A stretch of DNA of 16,098 bases from Chloroflexota bacterium (GTDB taxonomy: Bacteria > Chloroflexota > Chloroflexia > QHBQ01 > JADMIH01): positions 1 to 16,098 of the forward strand of contig JADMIH010000087.1 of NCBI GenBank assembly GCA_015478675.1, in the 5' to 3' direction. Each line of letters begins with the position of its first letter. Position 1 is the stretch's first letter. Made by a program: the position numbers and the translations under genes. Under the pieces are notes generated by a model, which was not told where the DNA came from, did not search any database, and was given only the letters and a program-made list of their open reading frames with translations. Positions 1-7,380 of this stretch are shown here, in pieces.

Positions 1-86
1 AACAACGACAGAGGACGTTGTACCGGGTGCCCTGCCGCCGCCTCCAGCAACGCTGTTGGAATCGCTCCATCCAGCAGGGCTATCAT
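1..86 (-). CDS. 5' end of an unidentified protein gene, cut by the window edge
   Basis: On the minus strand an ATG at 86-84 overlaps the TGA of the upstream gene (ATGA). It opens a frame that stays open to the left edge: 28 residues starting MIALLDGAIPTALLEAAAG. The four-base overlap is the arrangement typical of translational coupling, so I take it as the next gene of a minus-strand operon. The visible residues are too few to place in a family. The gene continues beyond position 1. Confidence 0.5.
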   Translation of the reverse strand, partial: MIALLDGAIPTALLEAAAGHPVQRPLSL

Positions 87-670
87 TGCGCCTCGCCGTC
101 TCGCCAGACCGGCAGACAAGCCAACCACCCGCCTTGTGCCCAGCGGCGTCTGAACTGGTCGAGCCGCGCTCCCAAGCTGAGAGGCGGCTGCAAAGCTGTG
201 TCAAATAGCTTGAGGGCTGCGCCGGTTGCGGGGCGCAGCCGCCAGTCCGCATCCTGACTTCGCTCGATCACGTGCCACTCGGAAGGGCGCAGCGCTGGCG
301 CTGCGCTGCGAATCCGCGCGGGCAATCCCGCCGTTCGAGCGCCGCAGACAAAGAGCACGCCCCCAGGCTCAAGACCCGAGGCGAGAAGCCGCCACCACGA
401 GGGTTGTGGAGTTGCTGATCTGTGGTCGAGCACCACTACTGAGTACGCAGTGGCGAGAGGCAGTTGTTCCATAGCCGGGGCACGAGATGATCGGTGCAAG
501 CCGGCAGAGCCGCCACAGTAGTAACGAACCTCCCCCGCTGCCATAGGCGCGATCCAGAGCCAGCGTGCTCCTGCCCACAAGGGCAGCGCTACCGCCCACG
601 ATGGCAACCCTGTGAACGCGCCTGTGTTGGATTGAGACCCCGAAGGCTGAGACAACACGTTGCTCCTCAT
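83..670 (-). CDS. Uncharacterised protein, possibly a degenerate methyltransferase-like fold
   Basis: This 195-residue frame is on the minus strand. I do not recognise a family with confidence. The middle (about residues 78-112) reads YSVVVLDHRS, then WWRLLASGLEPGGVLFVCG. That resembles the late strands of a class I SAM-dependent methyltransferase (aspartate-containing strand, then helix, then 'L-x-PGG-x-L' strand). The N-terminal glycine-rich SAM-binding motif is not evident, so it may be a remote or inactive relative. The rest is rich in Ala, Arg and Trp with no signal peptide. The start is uncertain: the ATG at 670 has no good Shine-Dalgarno, while AGGAG lies just ahead of in-frame GTG and TTG codons four and five residues later. 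It overlaps the next minus-strand gene by ATGA, suggesting an operon. Confidence 0.55.
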   Translation of the reverse strand: MRSNVLSQPSGSQSNTGAFTGLPSWAVALPLWAGARWLWIAPMAAGEVRYYCGGSAGLHRSSRAPAMEQLPLATAYSVVVLDHRSATPQPSWWRLLASGLEPGGVLFVCGARTAGLPARIRSAAPALRPSEWHVIERSQDADWRLRPATGAALKLFDTALQPPLSLGARLDQFRRRWAQGGWLACLPVWRDGEAQ

Positions 671-935
671 CGCCCGTGGTTAGTTACGAGTGACTACCAC
701 CACAGACCACTGATGCAGCGGGTTTGTGCTCCTTCCCGCGTTATGTTAGAATGACGCTGCTCGCGCCATCGTTTTAGAAGGCACGTCGCGACCCTCTCTG
801 CTGTGCAGTCGCAGTGATGCAGCGGCGCGGCAATAGCAAAACGGATATTGTGATCCGACCAATCACACCTGGCGCAATCAGAAATCAGAAAAGTGAAGCA
901 CAGTATATCACAACAGGTAAAATTATTGCTTGCTG
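671..935. other. Intergenic stretch without a recognised gene
   Basis: Together with repeat copy A this makes about 505 bases without a gene between the minus-strand operon and the plus-strand glycosyltransferase. I see no convincing coding frame. The only features noted are a short tandem ATCAGAA pair near 877-892 and a weak promoter-like match on the plus strand (TTGTGC at 724-729, 17 nt, TAGAAT at 747-752) with nothing obvious to transcribe before 1176. Confidence 0.5.
928..935. repeat. Left target-site duplication of copy A
   Basis: The 8 bases GCTTGCTG directly precede the GTAA end of copy A and are repeated exactly after its TTAC end. Confidence 0.85.
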
Positions 936-1130
936 GTAAATGTTCAGATTTAGGGTGGAGCAACCTTCTTGGGGTATCTGTGGAGGCGTACCCTTACGCA
1001 CCCTCACCCCAAACCCCCTCTCCCATGAAGGGAGAGGGGGCTTTGTTGCTGGGGAGTATATCTCCCATGAAGGGAGAGGGGCATGGGGTGAGGGGAGGGA
1101 CGCCCCTGCACCCCAACTCTGAACGCTTAC
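936..1130. mobile_element. MITE-like repeat, copy A (195 bp), GTAA termini, IS66-type hallmarks
   Basis: The left end starts GTAAATGTTCAGATTTAGGG. The reverse complement of the right end starts GTAAGCGTTCAGAGTTGGGG, and 20 of the first 25 positions match. The element is flanked by an exact 8-bp direct repeat, GCTTGCTG, at 928-935 and 1131-1138, as left by transposition. The interior has two copies of a CTCCC-ATGAA-GGGAG hairpin core inside larger CACCCC...GGGGTG arms. It encodes no transposase, and short open frames across it are by-products of its composition. GTAA termini and 8-bp duplications are characteristic of the IS66 family, so mobilisation by an IS66-type transposase in trans is inferred. 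Copies B, C and D share its ends and core. Confidence 0.85.
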
Positions 1131-1138
1131 GCTTGCTG
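1131..1138. repeat. Right target-site duplication of copy A
   Basis: GCTTGCTG directly follows the TTAC end of copy A and matches 928-935 exactly. Confidence 0.85.
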
Positions 1139-1170
1139 CGCTACATAGTTATCTCGCTACATAGTTGTCT
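1139..1170. repeat. Two tandem 16-bp direct repeats in front of the GT4 start codon
   Basis: CGCTACATAGTTATCT at 1139-1154 is followed at once by CGCTACATAGTTGTCT at 1155-1170, with 15 of 16 bases identical. The pair ends 5 nt before the ATG at 1176 and fills the space where a ribosome binding site would be, where no purine-rich Shine-Dalgarno is visible. It could be a binding site for a regulator or a replication-slippage duplication; the sequence alone does not decide. Confidence 0.6.
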
Positions 1171-1175
1171 ATAGT

Positions 1176-2348
1176 ATGGCGAAGAAAGTTCGGGTTTTGC
1201 AGATCATAGATAAGGTTGGGAACGCCGGTGCGGAGGTGTTGCAACGGACCTTTGCCGAGGGCCTGGACCGCACACGCTTCGACCTTTATGTTTGCGGTCT
1301 GCGCCCCCGGCCCGGTTCTATAACCGTGCCCGCGCTAAAGGCTCTGGGTGTGCCTGTTATCGTTCTCAACCAGCACGCCTCCTACGACTTGCCCTCGCTA
1401 CTGCGCCTAGTCAGGTATATACGACGTCATAAAATTGATATTATACATACGCACCTGCAAGGTGCCGACATTATGGGGCGTATGGCTGGCTTTGCGACGC
1501 GACGGCCTGTGGTCTCCACAATCCACAATGGGCTTATAGACCTCGATGAGGAGCCGCGCCACCGGCAACTCTTAGAGAGGTGGACAGCGCACCTGTGGTG
1601 CCGAAAGCTGGTAGTGGTCTCGGAGCTATTGCGCGAAGAGGTGGCCCAGTGGTTCGGCTTCCCTCTGAGTCGTGTGCTAACCATCGCCAATGGTGTGGAC
1701 ACCGACCGCTTCTATCGCAGGCCTGACTTTGATCGAGCCGCTGTCAAGCAGGCTCTGGTCGGTGGCGACTTCCCTCTGGTAACTAATCTTGCCCGGCTGA
1801 CGCCGCAAAAAGGGCAGGAGTATCTGGTGAAAGCGGCCCGGGTCGTTACTCTATCGCGCCCTGATGTGCGCTTCGCCGTGCTGGGTGAAGGTCCTCTACT
1901 TGGTGATTTGCAGGAGCAGGCCGTTGAACTGGGAGTTGCCGACAACTTCGTTTTCGCCGGCTTTCGTGACAACGTGCCCGACATACTCGCCGCCAGCGAT
2001 CTATTTGTCCTTTCATCGCTCTGGGAGGGGATGCCGGTGGCGCTGCTCGAAGCTATGTCGGCGGGCTGTGCTACAGTGAGCACTGACGTGGGAGGAGTGG
2101 CCCAGGTGGTTCGGGATGGAGTTACAGGGTTGCTGGTGCCGCCAGCAGATGCCGAAACGCTGGCACTGAGCATTCTTCGCTGCATCAACGACCCCGGCCT
2201 TAGCAGGCGGCTTGGTGAGGCGGCACGCGCCGAGGTGGTTCGCAACTACAGCATGCGTGCCTGGGTCAGCAAGTGGGAAGATCTTTATTTGCACGAGCTT
2301 GGTATAAGGCTAGCGTCGCGGGCTGAAGATGCCTGTGGTGGCCGGTAG
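1176..2348 (+). CDS. GT4-family glycosyltransferase (GT-B fold)
   Basis: This 390-residue protein is the usual length for a retaining GT4 glycosyltransferase that moves a sugar from an NDP-sugar to a lipid- or polymer-linked acceptor at the inner face of the membrane. The N-terminal acceptor half (about 1-185) has the start VRVLQIIDKVGNAGAE and HTHLQGADIMGR near 91-102. The C-terminal donor half has NLARLTPQKG (204-213) and the EX7E motif in EGMPVALLEAM (284-294, Glu284 and Glu292), followed by VGGVAQVVRDGVTGLLVPP. The specific sugar cannot be read. The ATG at 1176 lacks a clear Shine-Dalgarno and follows a tandem repeat and mobile repeat A, so its promoter may have been rebuilt by that insertion. 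The next gene follows closely on the same strand and is probably co-transcribed. Confidence 0.93.
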   Translation: MAKKVRVLQIIDKVGNAGAEVLQRTFAEGLDRTRFDLYVCGLRPRPGSITVPALKALGVPVIVLNQHASYDLPSLLRLVRYIRRHKIDIIHTHLQGADIMGRMAGFATRRPVVSTIHNGLIDLDEEPRHRQLLERWTAHLWCRKLVVVSELLREEVAQWFGFPLSRVLTIANGVDTDRFYRRPDFDRAAVKQALVGGDFPLVTNLARLTPQKGQEYLVKAARVVTLSRPDVRFAVLGEGPLLGDLQEQAVELGVADNFVFAGFRDNVPDILAASDLFVLSSLWEGMPVALLEAMSAGCATVSTDVGGVAQVVRDGVTGLLVPPADAETLALSILRCINDPGLSRRLGEAARAEVVRNYSMRAWVSKWEDLYLHELGIRLASRAEDACGGR

Positions 2349-2400
2349 ACGGCTAATTGTGGCTTTTAGCGTTCCTGTCCTGTCTACACTACTACACTAT

Positions 2401-3582
2401 ATGCGAATATTCAACATCCAGTCTTCAGCCTTCAGCTTTCAGCATTCGGCTTTCCCGCAGTATCATCTGCGTGCGATACACGAGGTGGCCGGTCTGCATG
2501 AGCTTGAAGATGCGTGGACTGACCTGCTGCTAGCCTCCCCCACTTCAACTGTCTTCTCGTCATTCCAGTGGTGTGACGCCTGGTGGCGGCACTTCGGCGG
2601 CGGAAAGAGGCTAAACGTAGTCACGGTGCGCGACGGCTCCGGCGAGCTTGTAGGTGTCGCGCCGTTGATGGTGAGGCGCTTTGGCCCATTCCGTAAGCTG
2701 GAGTTCATCGGCGCTGGCCTCAGCGACTACAGTGACTTTGTAGTGCACCCACGCTGCGCGCAAGCGGCTATAGGCGTTATATTGACCTTCTTGCAAGGGC
2801 GCCACCGGGGTTGGGACCTGGGCGATCTGAGTGAAGTGCCTGCTCAATCTTCACTCCTCAGCTTCCTGCGGGCGCGCAGGATCAGCGGGTTGAACGTCAC
2901 CTGCCTGCCTCAGACCAACTGCCCGTTTATCGCGCTTCCCACCTCCTGGGAGGCATACGTTAGCGCCTTGCCCCGCAAGCGGCGTTACTATGTGTCATCA
3001 TTCCCACGCAAATTCATGCGGGAGCAGGATGGCAGCCTGGAGGTAGTAGCCGAGAAGATGAAGGTCGAGGATGCTATTGCCACCTTCTATAAGCTGCACA
3101 TGGCGCGTTGGGCGACTAAAGACCAGAGCCTGAGCCATGAGCATACGGAGCAGGGCTTCCTTCCCTTTCTGGAGGAGGTATGTATGCGCTTTGCCGTAGC
3201 TGAAGAGAATCCCGCCCACGAGGGAAATCCTTCTCGTGGTTGGCTGCGGCTGGTTAGCCTGCGCGCCGGAAGTCAGGTTGTGGCTTCATCGGTTAATTTC
3301 CTGATGAATGGTAGATGGAACAGTTATATGAAGGGCTTTGATCCGCAGTGGGCGGCCAGCAGGCCCGGCACTGTGCTTGACGCTCTGCGTATCGAACAGG
3401 CGATCAAGGAAGGAGCACGTCTGCTTGACTTTGGGCGCGGCGACGAAGCCTACAAGTCGGGCTTCGGAGCCACCAACAGCCAAAACAGACGTGTGCTTAT
3501 GGCTACGGGCGCACCTCGCTCGCGAGCAGCTTTCGCGCTGATGATGCTCCGCAACCGTTACCGCCGCTCGGCGCAATCATGA
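2401..3582 (+). CDS. GNAT acyltransferase of the CelD/BioF2-like type (Acetyltransf_6)
   Basis: From the ATG at 2401 the protein has 393 residues; an alternative in-frame ATG at 2329 would add 24 and overlap the preceding gene by 20 bases. The family is recognisable from FSSFQWCDAWWRHF near the N-terminus, LVGVAPLMVRRFGPFRKLEFIG, the basic RKRRYYVSSFPRKF segment, and a C-terminal GNAT half ending in GARLLDFGRGDEAYKSGFGA. Such proteins occur in exopolysaccharide and cell-surface clusters and are thought to transfer acyl or aminoacyl groups; the substrate is unknown. The first 20 or so codons from 2401 run through four heptamer repeats and look non-homologous, so the ancestral start may have been elsewhere. 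It probably forms a two-gene unit with the GT4 gene. Confidence 0.85.
   Translation: MRIFNIQSSAFSFQHSAFPQYHLRAIHEVAGLHELEDAWTDLLLASPTSTVFSSFQWCDAWWRHFGGGKRLNVVTVRDGSGELVGVAPLMVRRFGPFRKLEFIGAGLSDYSDFVVHPRCAQAAIGVILTFLQGRHRGWDLGDLSEVPAQSSLLSFLRARRISGLNVTCLPQTNCPFIALPTSWEAYVSALPRKRRYYVSSFPRKFMREQDGSLEVVAEKMKVEDAIATFYKLHMARWATKDQSLSHEHTEQGFLPFLEEVCMRFAVAEENPAHEGNPSRGWLRLVSLRAGSQVVASSVNFLMNGRWNSYMKGFDPQWAASRPGTVLDALRIEQAIKEGARLLDFGRGDEAYKSGFGATNSQNRRVLMATGAPRSRAAFALMMLRNRYRRSAQS
2424..2451 (+). repeat. Four tandem heptamers inside the acyltransferase 5' end
   Basis: TTCAGCC, TTCAGCT, TTCAGCA and TTCGGCT follow one another without gaps. In the frame of the acyltransferase they encode SAFSFQHSAF, which looks like low-complexity insertion rather than conserved protein. 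Short heptamer tandem repeats of this kind are known from cyanobacterial and other filamentous bacterial genomes. Confidence 0.65.
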
Positions 3583-3714
3583 GTTCTTTACAGCTCTAAC
3601 TCACCTTATGCACGACGGATCACCGAATAGCTACTGCTCCGTAAACCCTTTGGAAGCTTCGTCTCATCTTTGCGCTTTTGCGTTGCCTTTCGTCCTGTAA
3701 TGGAACGGTTCGTG

Positions 3715-3750
3715 CTTATTCTCCATCAGCATTGGTTGATGGAGAATAAG
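3715..3750 (+). promoter_or_regulatory. 14-bp perfect hairpin covering the protease ribosome binding site
   Basis: CTTATTCTCCATCA (3715-3728) and TGATGGAGAATAAG (3737-3750) are perfect reverse complements separated by an 8-nt loop (GCATTGGT). The right arm contains GGAG (3741-3744), the Shine-Dalgarno correctly spaced for the ATG at 3751, and ends exactly at that ATG. Folded in mRNA it would hide the ribosome binding site. As DNA it could equally be an operator. Which applies is inference. Confidence 0.75.
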
Positions 3751-6411
3751 ATGCACAGTTGGATTTCTAGCAGACGCTATCTCACCGCCATGCAGATGGC
3801 GCTCTCAATGCTCGCAGCTGCGGCCCTCGTTAGCTCCTCCGGCAGCCTGGCCGCGCAGCAGGCGCTTTGGGCCTCAAGCGCCCGGCTTGTCAACGCTCTG
3901 GATACAAGCGTAACTCTGGCTGCCTACACGGACACTCCCGGCCAGGCGCAATCGCCGGCGGTTGCATTCGACGCGCTCAATAGCCGTGCGGGGGGCACTC
4001 TCCAGGTCTACTGGGATCAGCAGACAGCTATTCCGCGTTTCCTCGCTGGCAATAGCAGCTCTGCTAGAATACCCTATGCACCAACCGCAGCCGAGCGGGG
4101 CAACCCTCTTGCCGTCGCGCGCGGCTTCCTCGATGAGAACCGTGCTCTTTTTCGCCTCGATGCTGTCGCAAACGACTTCGGCCCGGCGCGTATGGAGCCG
4201 GACGCGCAGCTACGCTTCTCCAATATTCGCCTGCCGCAAATCTACAACGGCATACCTGTTTACGGAAAAGAGATGGTCGTCAATCTCGATGAGCAGGGGC
4301 GGATAGTAGCGGTTGCCGGTCAATACGCGCCTGGCCTGAAGATTCCAAGCCAGCCGACAATTACCCGCGATCAGGCTGACCAAGTTGCTCTACAGGACCT
4401 GAAGGAGAGCTTGCTTGGCCCTGCGGAAAGCTCTACAGTTCAAGTAAACGTGCTCAGCGACAAGACGGCCCTATCGGTCTACGTGGATGAAAATGGCAAG
4501 GCGACGCTATCGTGGAATGTCAAAGTGCTCACCACCTCCCCTCTGGGTGAGTGGACTATCTTTGTCAACGCCCGCCGCCCTGTAGTTGTGCATGCCATAG
4601 ATACCATCGACAATCTGAAGAACCGCGAGACTTATAGCGCCGGCAATAGCACCGATATCCCAGGTCGGCTGCTGGTGCAGGAGGGAGAGCGCACGTCAGA
4701 CCCTGTTGGGCAGGCGGCCCAGGACGATGCCGGTAAAGTCTACGATTATTACTTCAACACTTTCAAGCGCGATGCCATTGACGGGCAGGGTGGCACCCTG
4801 GTCTCTACTGTACATTATGGCGCTAATTCCGAGGACGCTGAGAACGCCGCCTGGATAAGCGAAGCGCAGCAAATGGTGTACGGAGATGGGGGCACCATCT
4901 TCAAACCTCTCGCGTATGCCCTTGACGTAGCAGGGCACGAGTTTACACACGGCATCACAGATAACACCGCGCAACTCATCTACGAAGGGCAGTCGGGGGC
5001 GCTCAACGAGTCGTACTCCGACGTCTTCGGCGCGATGATTGACCGCGCCAACTGGACGATTGGCGAAACAATCGTGAAATCGCCCCCTTACCCCGTCCCC
5101 TATCTGCGGAGCCTTCAGGACCCTGAGATCGGCGGTAATTACGACCCCTCGAACCCACTCACAGGCGTGGGCCAACCGGGAACCATGAGCAACTATGCTA
5201 ACTTGCCTCTCAGCCGTAAGGCCGACAACGGCGGCGTGCATATCAACAGCGGCATCCCCAACCATGCTGCTTACTTCATCGCGCAGGCCATCGGCAAAGA
5301 GAAGATGGAGCAAATATACTATCGTGCGCTCACACAGTATCTGACGCCCAATGCTAACTTCACGGACGCAGGGCGCGCCACCGTTCAGGCGGCGACCGAC
5401 CTGTATGGCACAACAGAGGTCAACGCTGTGCAAGCAGCTTTCAGGCAGGTGGGCATAGATGTCACCGGCTCGCAGACCGCCCCGGCGCCACCCGTGCAGC
5501 CCGGTAACTCAGGCGCGCCCACTCCTGGCCCCTCTCTACCTGTTCCCTCTGAGACCCTCCCGGCGGGCTGCCGTGAGCTGATCGCCAATGGCGGCTTTGA
5601 GGGCACCAACAGCTGGAATGAGGTAACCTCCAGCCAGACAGAGTTGATTGACCCACAACTGCCCCACACAGGCACGCAAAGTGCCTGGCTCGGGGGCACC
5701 GATAAGGAATCTGTGCAGTATATTTACCAGGACGTAGCCGTGCCCGCCAACGCTACCTCGGTCAGGCTGAGCTATTATCGCCTTGTTCACCAGGAGTTCT
5801 CAGGGCTTAGCGGCTTCTTCGCGAGCGACGCCACCTTTACCTCCCTCCTTGCTGATGTTAATGGCAACCAGATAGGGACTATTGAGAGCGTGTCGTCAAA
5901 GAACGGCGACGACAAGTGGCGGCAAGTGCAGTTCGAGCTTACTCGCTACGCAGGCCAGAACGTGCGCATCGTCTTCACGGCTGCTAACCCACGCGGCAAC
6001 GTCAGTAGCTTTTTTGTTGACGATGTAACAATGCCTGCTTGCACCACAGGCCAGGCCCCCTCCGCCCCACCTACCTCCTCGCAGAACCAGGTCTATATCA
6101 ACGGATATATCACAAGCGCCGACACAGGGCGTGGCATAGCGGGCGCCCAGATATTCATCCTCAACTCCGGTGTTACCGCCTCCGCCGCCGCACAGGATGG
6201 GCAGGTCACTGACGATGAAGTGCTCACCTACGGCACCACCGATAGCAGAGGATACTACCAGACCGGAGACCCCGTGGCGCGAGGCAGCTCTTATAGCGTG
6301 ATCATCCTAGCCAACGGCTACCGGCCCGTGCTCGCTGACGCCGGCATATCCCTCTCCTCCGGCGCAACCAACCCCACAGAGATTGACGCCACAATGCGGG
6401 CAGGACGCTAA
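3751..6411 (+). CDS. Secreted multidomain M4 (thermolysin-type) metalloprotease
   Basis: This zinc endopeptidase has 886 residues from the ATG at 3751, chosen for its GGAG ribosome site 6 nt upstream; TTG 3670, ATG 3700 and ATG 3739 are open alternatives. Order: basic N-terminus and hydrophobic signal segment ending SSGSLAA (about 1-35); FTP/PepSY-like propeptide (about 115-230); M4 catalytic domain (about 310-570) with HEFTH (His396, Glu397, His400), third ligand Glu420 in GALNESYSD and catalytic His497 in DNGGVHINSG. Spacing from the first His to Glu420 is 24, as in thermolysin. Then come a Pro-rich linker (about 575-606), a jelly-roll, carbohydrate-binding-like module starting LIANGGFEG, and a carboxypeptidase-regulatory-like beta domain (about 783-886). 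All catalytic residues are present, so it is predicted active outside the cell. The next gene starts 6 nt after its stop. Confidence 0.95.
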   Translation: MHSWISSRRYLTAMQMALSMLAAAALVSSSGSLAAQQALWASSARLVNALDTSVTLAAYTDTPGQAQSPAVAFDALNSRAGGTLQVYWDQQTAIPRFLAGNSSSARIPYAPTAAERGNPLAVARGFLDENRALFRLDAVANDFGPARMEPDAQLRFSNIRLPQIYNGIPVYGKEMVVNLDEQGRIVAVAGQYAPGLKIPSQPTITRDQADQVALQDLKESLLGPAESSTVQVNVLSDKTALSVYVDENGKATLSWNVKVLTTSPLGEWTIFVNARRPVVVHAIDTIDNLKNRETYSAGNSTDIPGRLLVQEGERTSDPVGQAAQDDAGKVYDYYFNTFKRDAIDGQGGTLVSTVHYGANSEDAENAAWISEAQQMVYGDGGTIFKPLAYALDVAGHEFTHGITDNTAQLIYEGQSGALNESYSDVFGAMIDRANWTIGETIVKSPPYPVPYLRSLQDPEIGGNYDPSNPLTGVGQPGTMSNYANLPLSRKADNGGVHINSGIPNHAAYFIAQAIGKEKMEQIYYRALTQYLTPNANFTDAGRATVQAATDLYGTTEVNAVQAAFRQVGIDVTGSQTAPAPPVQPGNSGAPTPGPSLPVPSETLPAGCRELIANGGFEGTNSWNEVTSSQTELIDPQLPHTGTQSAWLGGTDKESVQYIYQDVAVPANATSVRLSYYRLVHQEFSGLSGFFASDATFTSLLADVNGNQIGTIESVSSKNGDDKWRQVQFELTRYAGQNVRIVFTAANPRGNVSSFFVDDVTMPACTTGQAPSAPPTSSQNQVYINGYITSADTGRGIAGAQIFILNSGVTASAAAQDGQVTDDEVLTYGTTDSRGYYQTGDPVARGSSYSVIILANGYRPVLADAGISLSSGATNPTEIDATMRAGR

Positions 6412-6417
6412 GACGCT

Positions 6418-7380
6418 ATGCAAGACACCGCGGCCCAAAACGAATCCCCACAAGCGCAACACGTCTGTTGCATCTGCGGGCAACCTCTTTCCCCGCCTTA
6501 CAACGTGATTAACCAACGTATTTACTGCGACCGCCATTTCGCCGTTGTGAACAGACAGCATCATGGCTTTTGGCGTTCAGCTCTCGCGCAAATAGCAGCA
6601 ATGGGGCTATTTAGCGTGGTGGTAAGCCTGCTGGCAAGCTATGTTGGCCCTATTGACGATCCCTGGCGCGTCCCCGTAAGCGTAGCCCTCGTCCTTGTGC
6701 CGTCAGCGCTATGGCTCTACTACTTCTATTTGCAGGACCGTGACCGGCCCGAGCCGAAGACGCGCATCCTCGAAGTTTTCTTGCTTGCGATGCTTTTGAC
6801 CGAAGCTGTCGGCTTTCCTCTGTTGCAGTGGTTCCGGCTGGATGACTGGGCATCGACTTTGAGCAGCATGTCGCTGCTGGCCTCTGTTCTGATCGCGGGT
6901 TTCCTCTGGCAGGGGATAACATATACTGCCGTGCGCGCCGTCGTGTATGCTACGACCGAGTTCGATGAGCGTATGGACGGCATTGTATACGGCACGATGG
7001 CCGGGCTAGGGGTGGGCACACTTCTCAACTTGCACTACGTGCTTGACAACGGTGGGGTGGCACTCGGCCCAGGCGTTGTGCAGATCGTTACAACAGCCCT
7101 CGCCCAGGCGTCATTCGGCGGCGTAACCGGCTACTTTATGGCGCAGGCCAAGTTCGAGCACAGGCCCGTGTGGTGGGTACCCGCAGGGGTGGTTATCGCC
7201 GCGATAATGAACGGCCTCTTCCGGTGGTCGGTTAGCGAGGTGAGTGCGGACGGCCTCGCCGTTGACCCCTGGCGATCTCTTGTCCTCGGATTGGTGGCGT
7301 CGCTCGTGGCCTTCCTTGTGCTTCTTGGTCTCATGCACCAGGCCATGCGTGGCTCGCATACCGCTACGCTGGATCAATGA
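6418..7380 (+). CDS. PrsW-fold membrane protein with zinc-finger N-terminus, predicted protease-dead
   Basis: This 320-residue protein has several membrane segments. The N-terminus carries a small metal-binding motif, C17-x2-C20 ... C37-x2-H40. The membrane part has the PrsW-family layout, clearest at EFDERMDGIVYGTMAGLG (DG at 187-188). The residues conserved in active PrsW peptidases are missing: the Glu-Glu pair of the 'AP-x-x-EE-x-x-K' motif aligns with Trp164-Gln165 (Lys aligns with Thr168), the Glu of the later 'EN' motif with Leu203 (Asn204 kept), and the His with Gln230 in ALAQASFGGVTGY. I infer a non-catalytic relative, perhaps a binding or regulatory membrane protein. It follows the M4 protease by 6 nt and is very likely co-transcribed. 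An alternative is a distant family with a different activity; alignment to PrsW was by eye. Confidence 0.8.
   Translation: MQDTAAQNESPQAQHVCCICGQPLSPPYNVINQRIYCDRHFAVVNRQHHGFWRSALAQIAAMGLFSVVVSLLASYVGPIDDPWRVPVSVALVLVPSALWLYYFYLQDRDRPEPKTRILEVFLLAMLLTEAVGFPLLQWFRLDDWASTLSSMSLLASVLIAGFLWQGITYTAVRAVVYATTEFDERMDGIVYGTMAGLGVGTLLNLHYVLDNGGVALGPGVVQIVTTALAQASFGGVTGYFMAQAKFEHRPVWWVPAGVVIAAIMNGLFRWSVSEVSADGLAVDPWRSLVLGLVASLVAFLVLLGLMHQAMRGSHTATLDQ

Noticed and set aside
724..752. Promoter-like TTGTGC-N17-TAGAAT on the plus strand
   Set aside because: The -35 match is weak (3 of 6) and there is no gene or structured RNA within 400 bases downstream.
1018..1083. Repeated CTCCCATGAAGGGAG units as a CRISPR-like array
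   Set aside because: Only two units occur, they are palindromic cores of one transposon-like repeat, spacing is not regular, and no cas genes are present.
893..1174. Two overlapping plus-strand open frames of 60-93 codons across repeat copy A
   Set aside because: They are made of the C/G-rich hairpin element and its ends; the encoded sequence (for example PSPQTPSPMKGEGA) is a translation of the repeat, with no ribosome site or conserved feature.
1712..2245. 177-codon minus-strand open frame inside the GT4 gene
   Set aside because: Antisense to the conserved donor-binding half of the glycosyltransferase; Ser/Arg/Thr-rich composition typical of a shadow frame.
3670..3750. TTG at 3670 or ATG at 3700 as start of the protease
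   Set aside because: Neither has a good ribosome site, both would bury a perfect inverted repeat in coding sequence and place about 27 or 17 odd residues before a normal signal peptide. Not fully excluded.
4696..5433. 245-codon minus-strand open frame inside the protease gene
   Set aside because: It is antisense to the M4 catalytic domain, whose motifs are intact on the plus strand. The length is explained by codon bias in a GC-rich gene.
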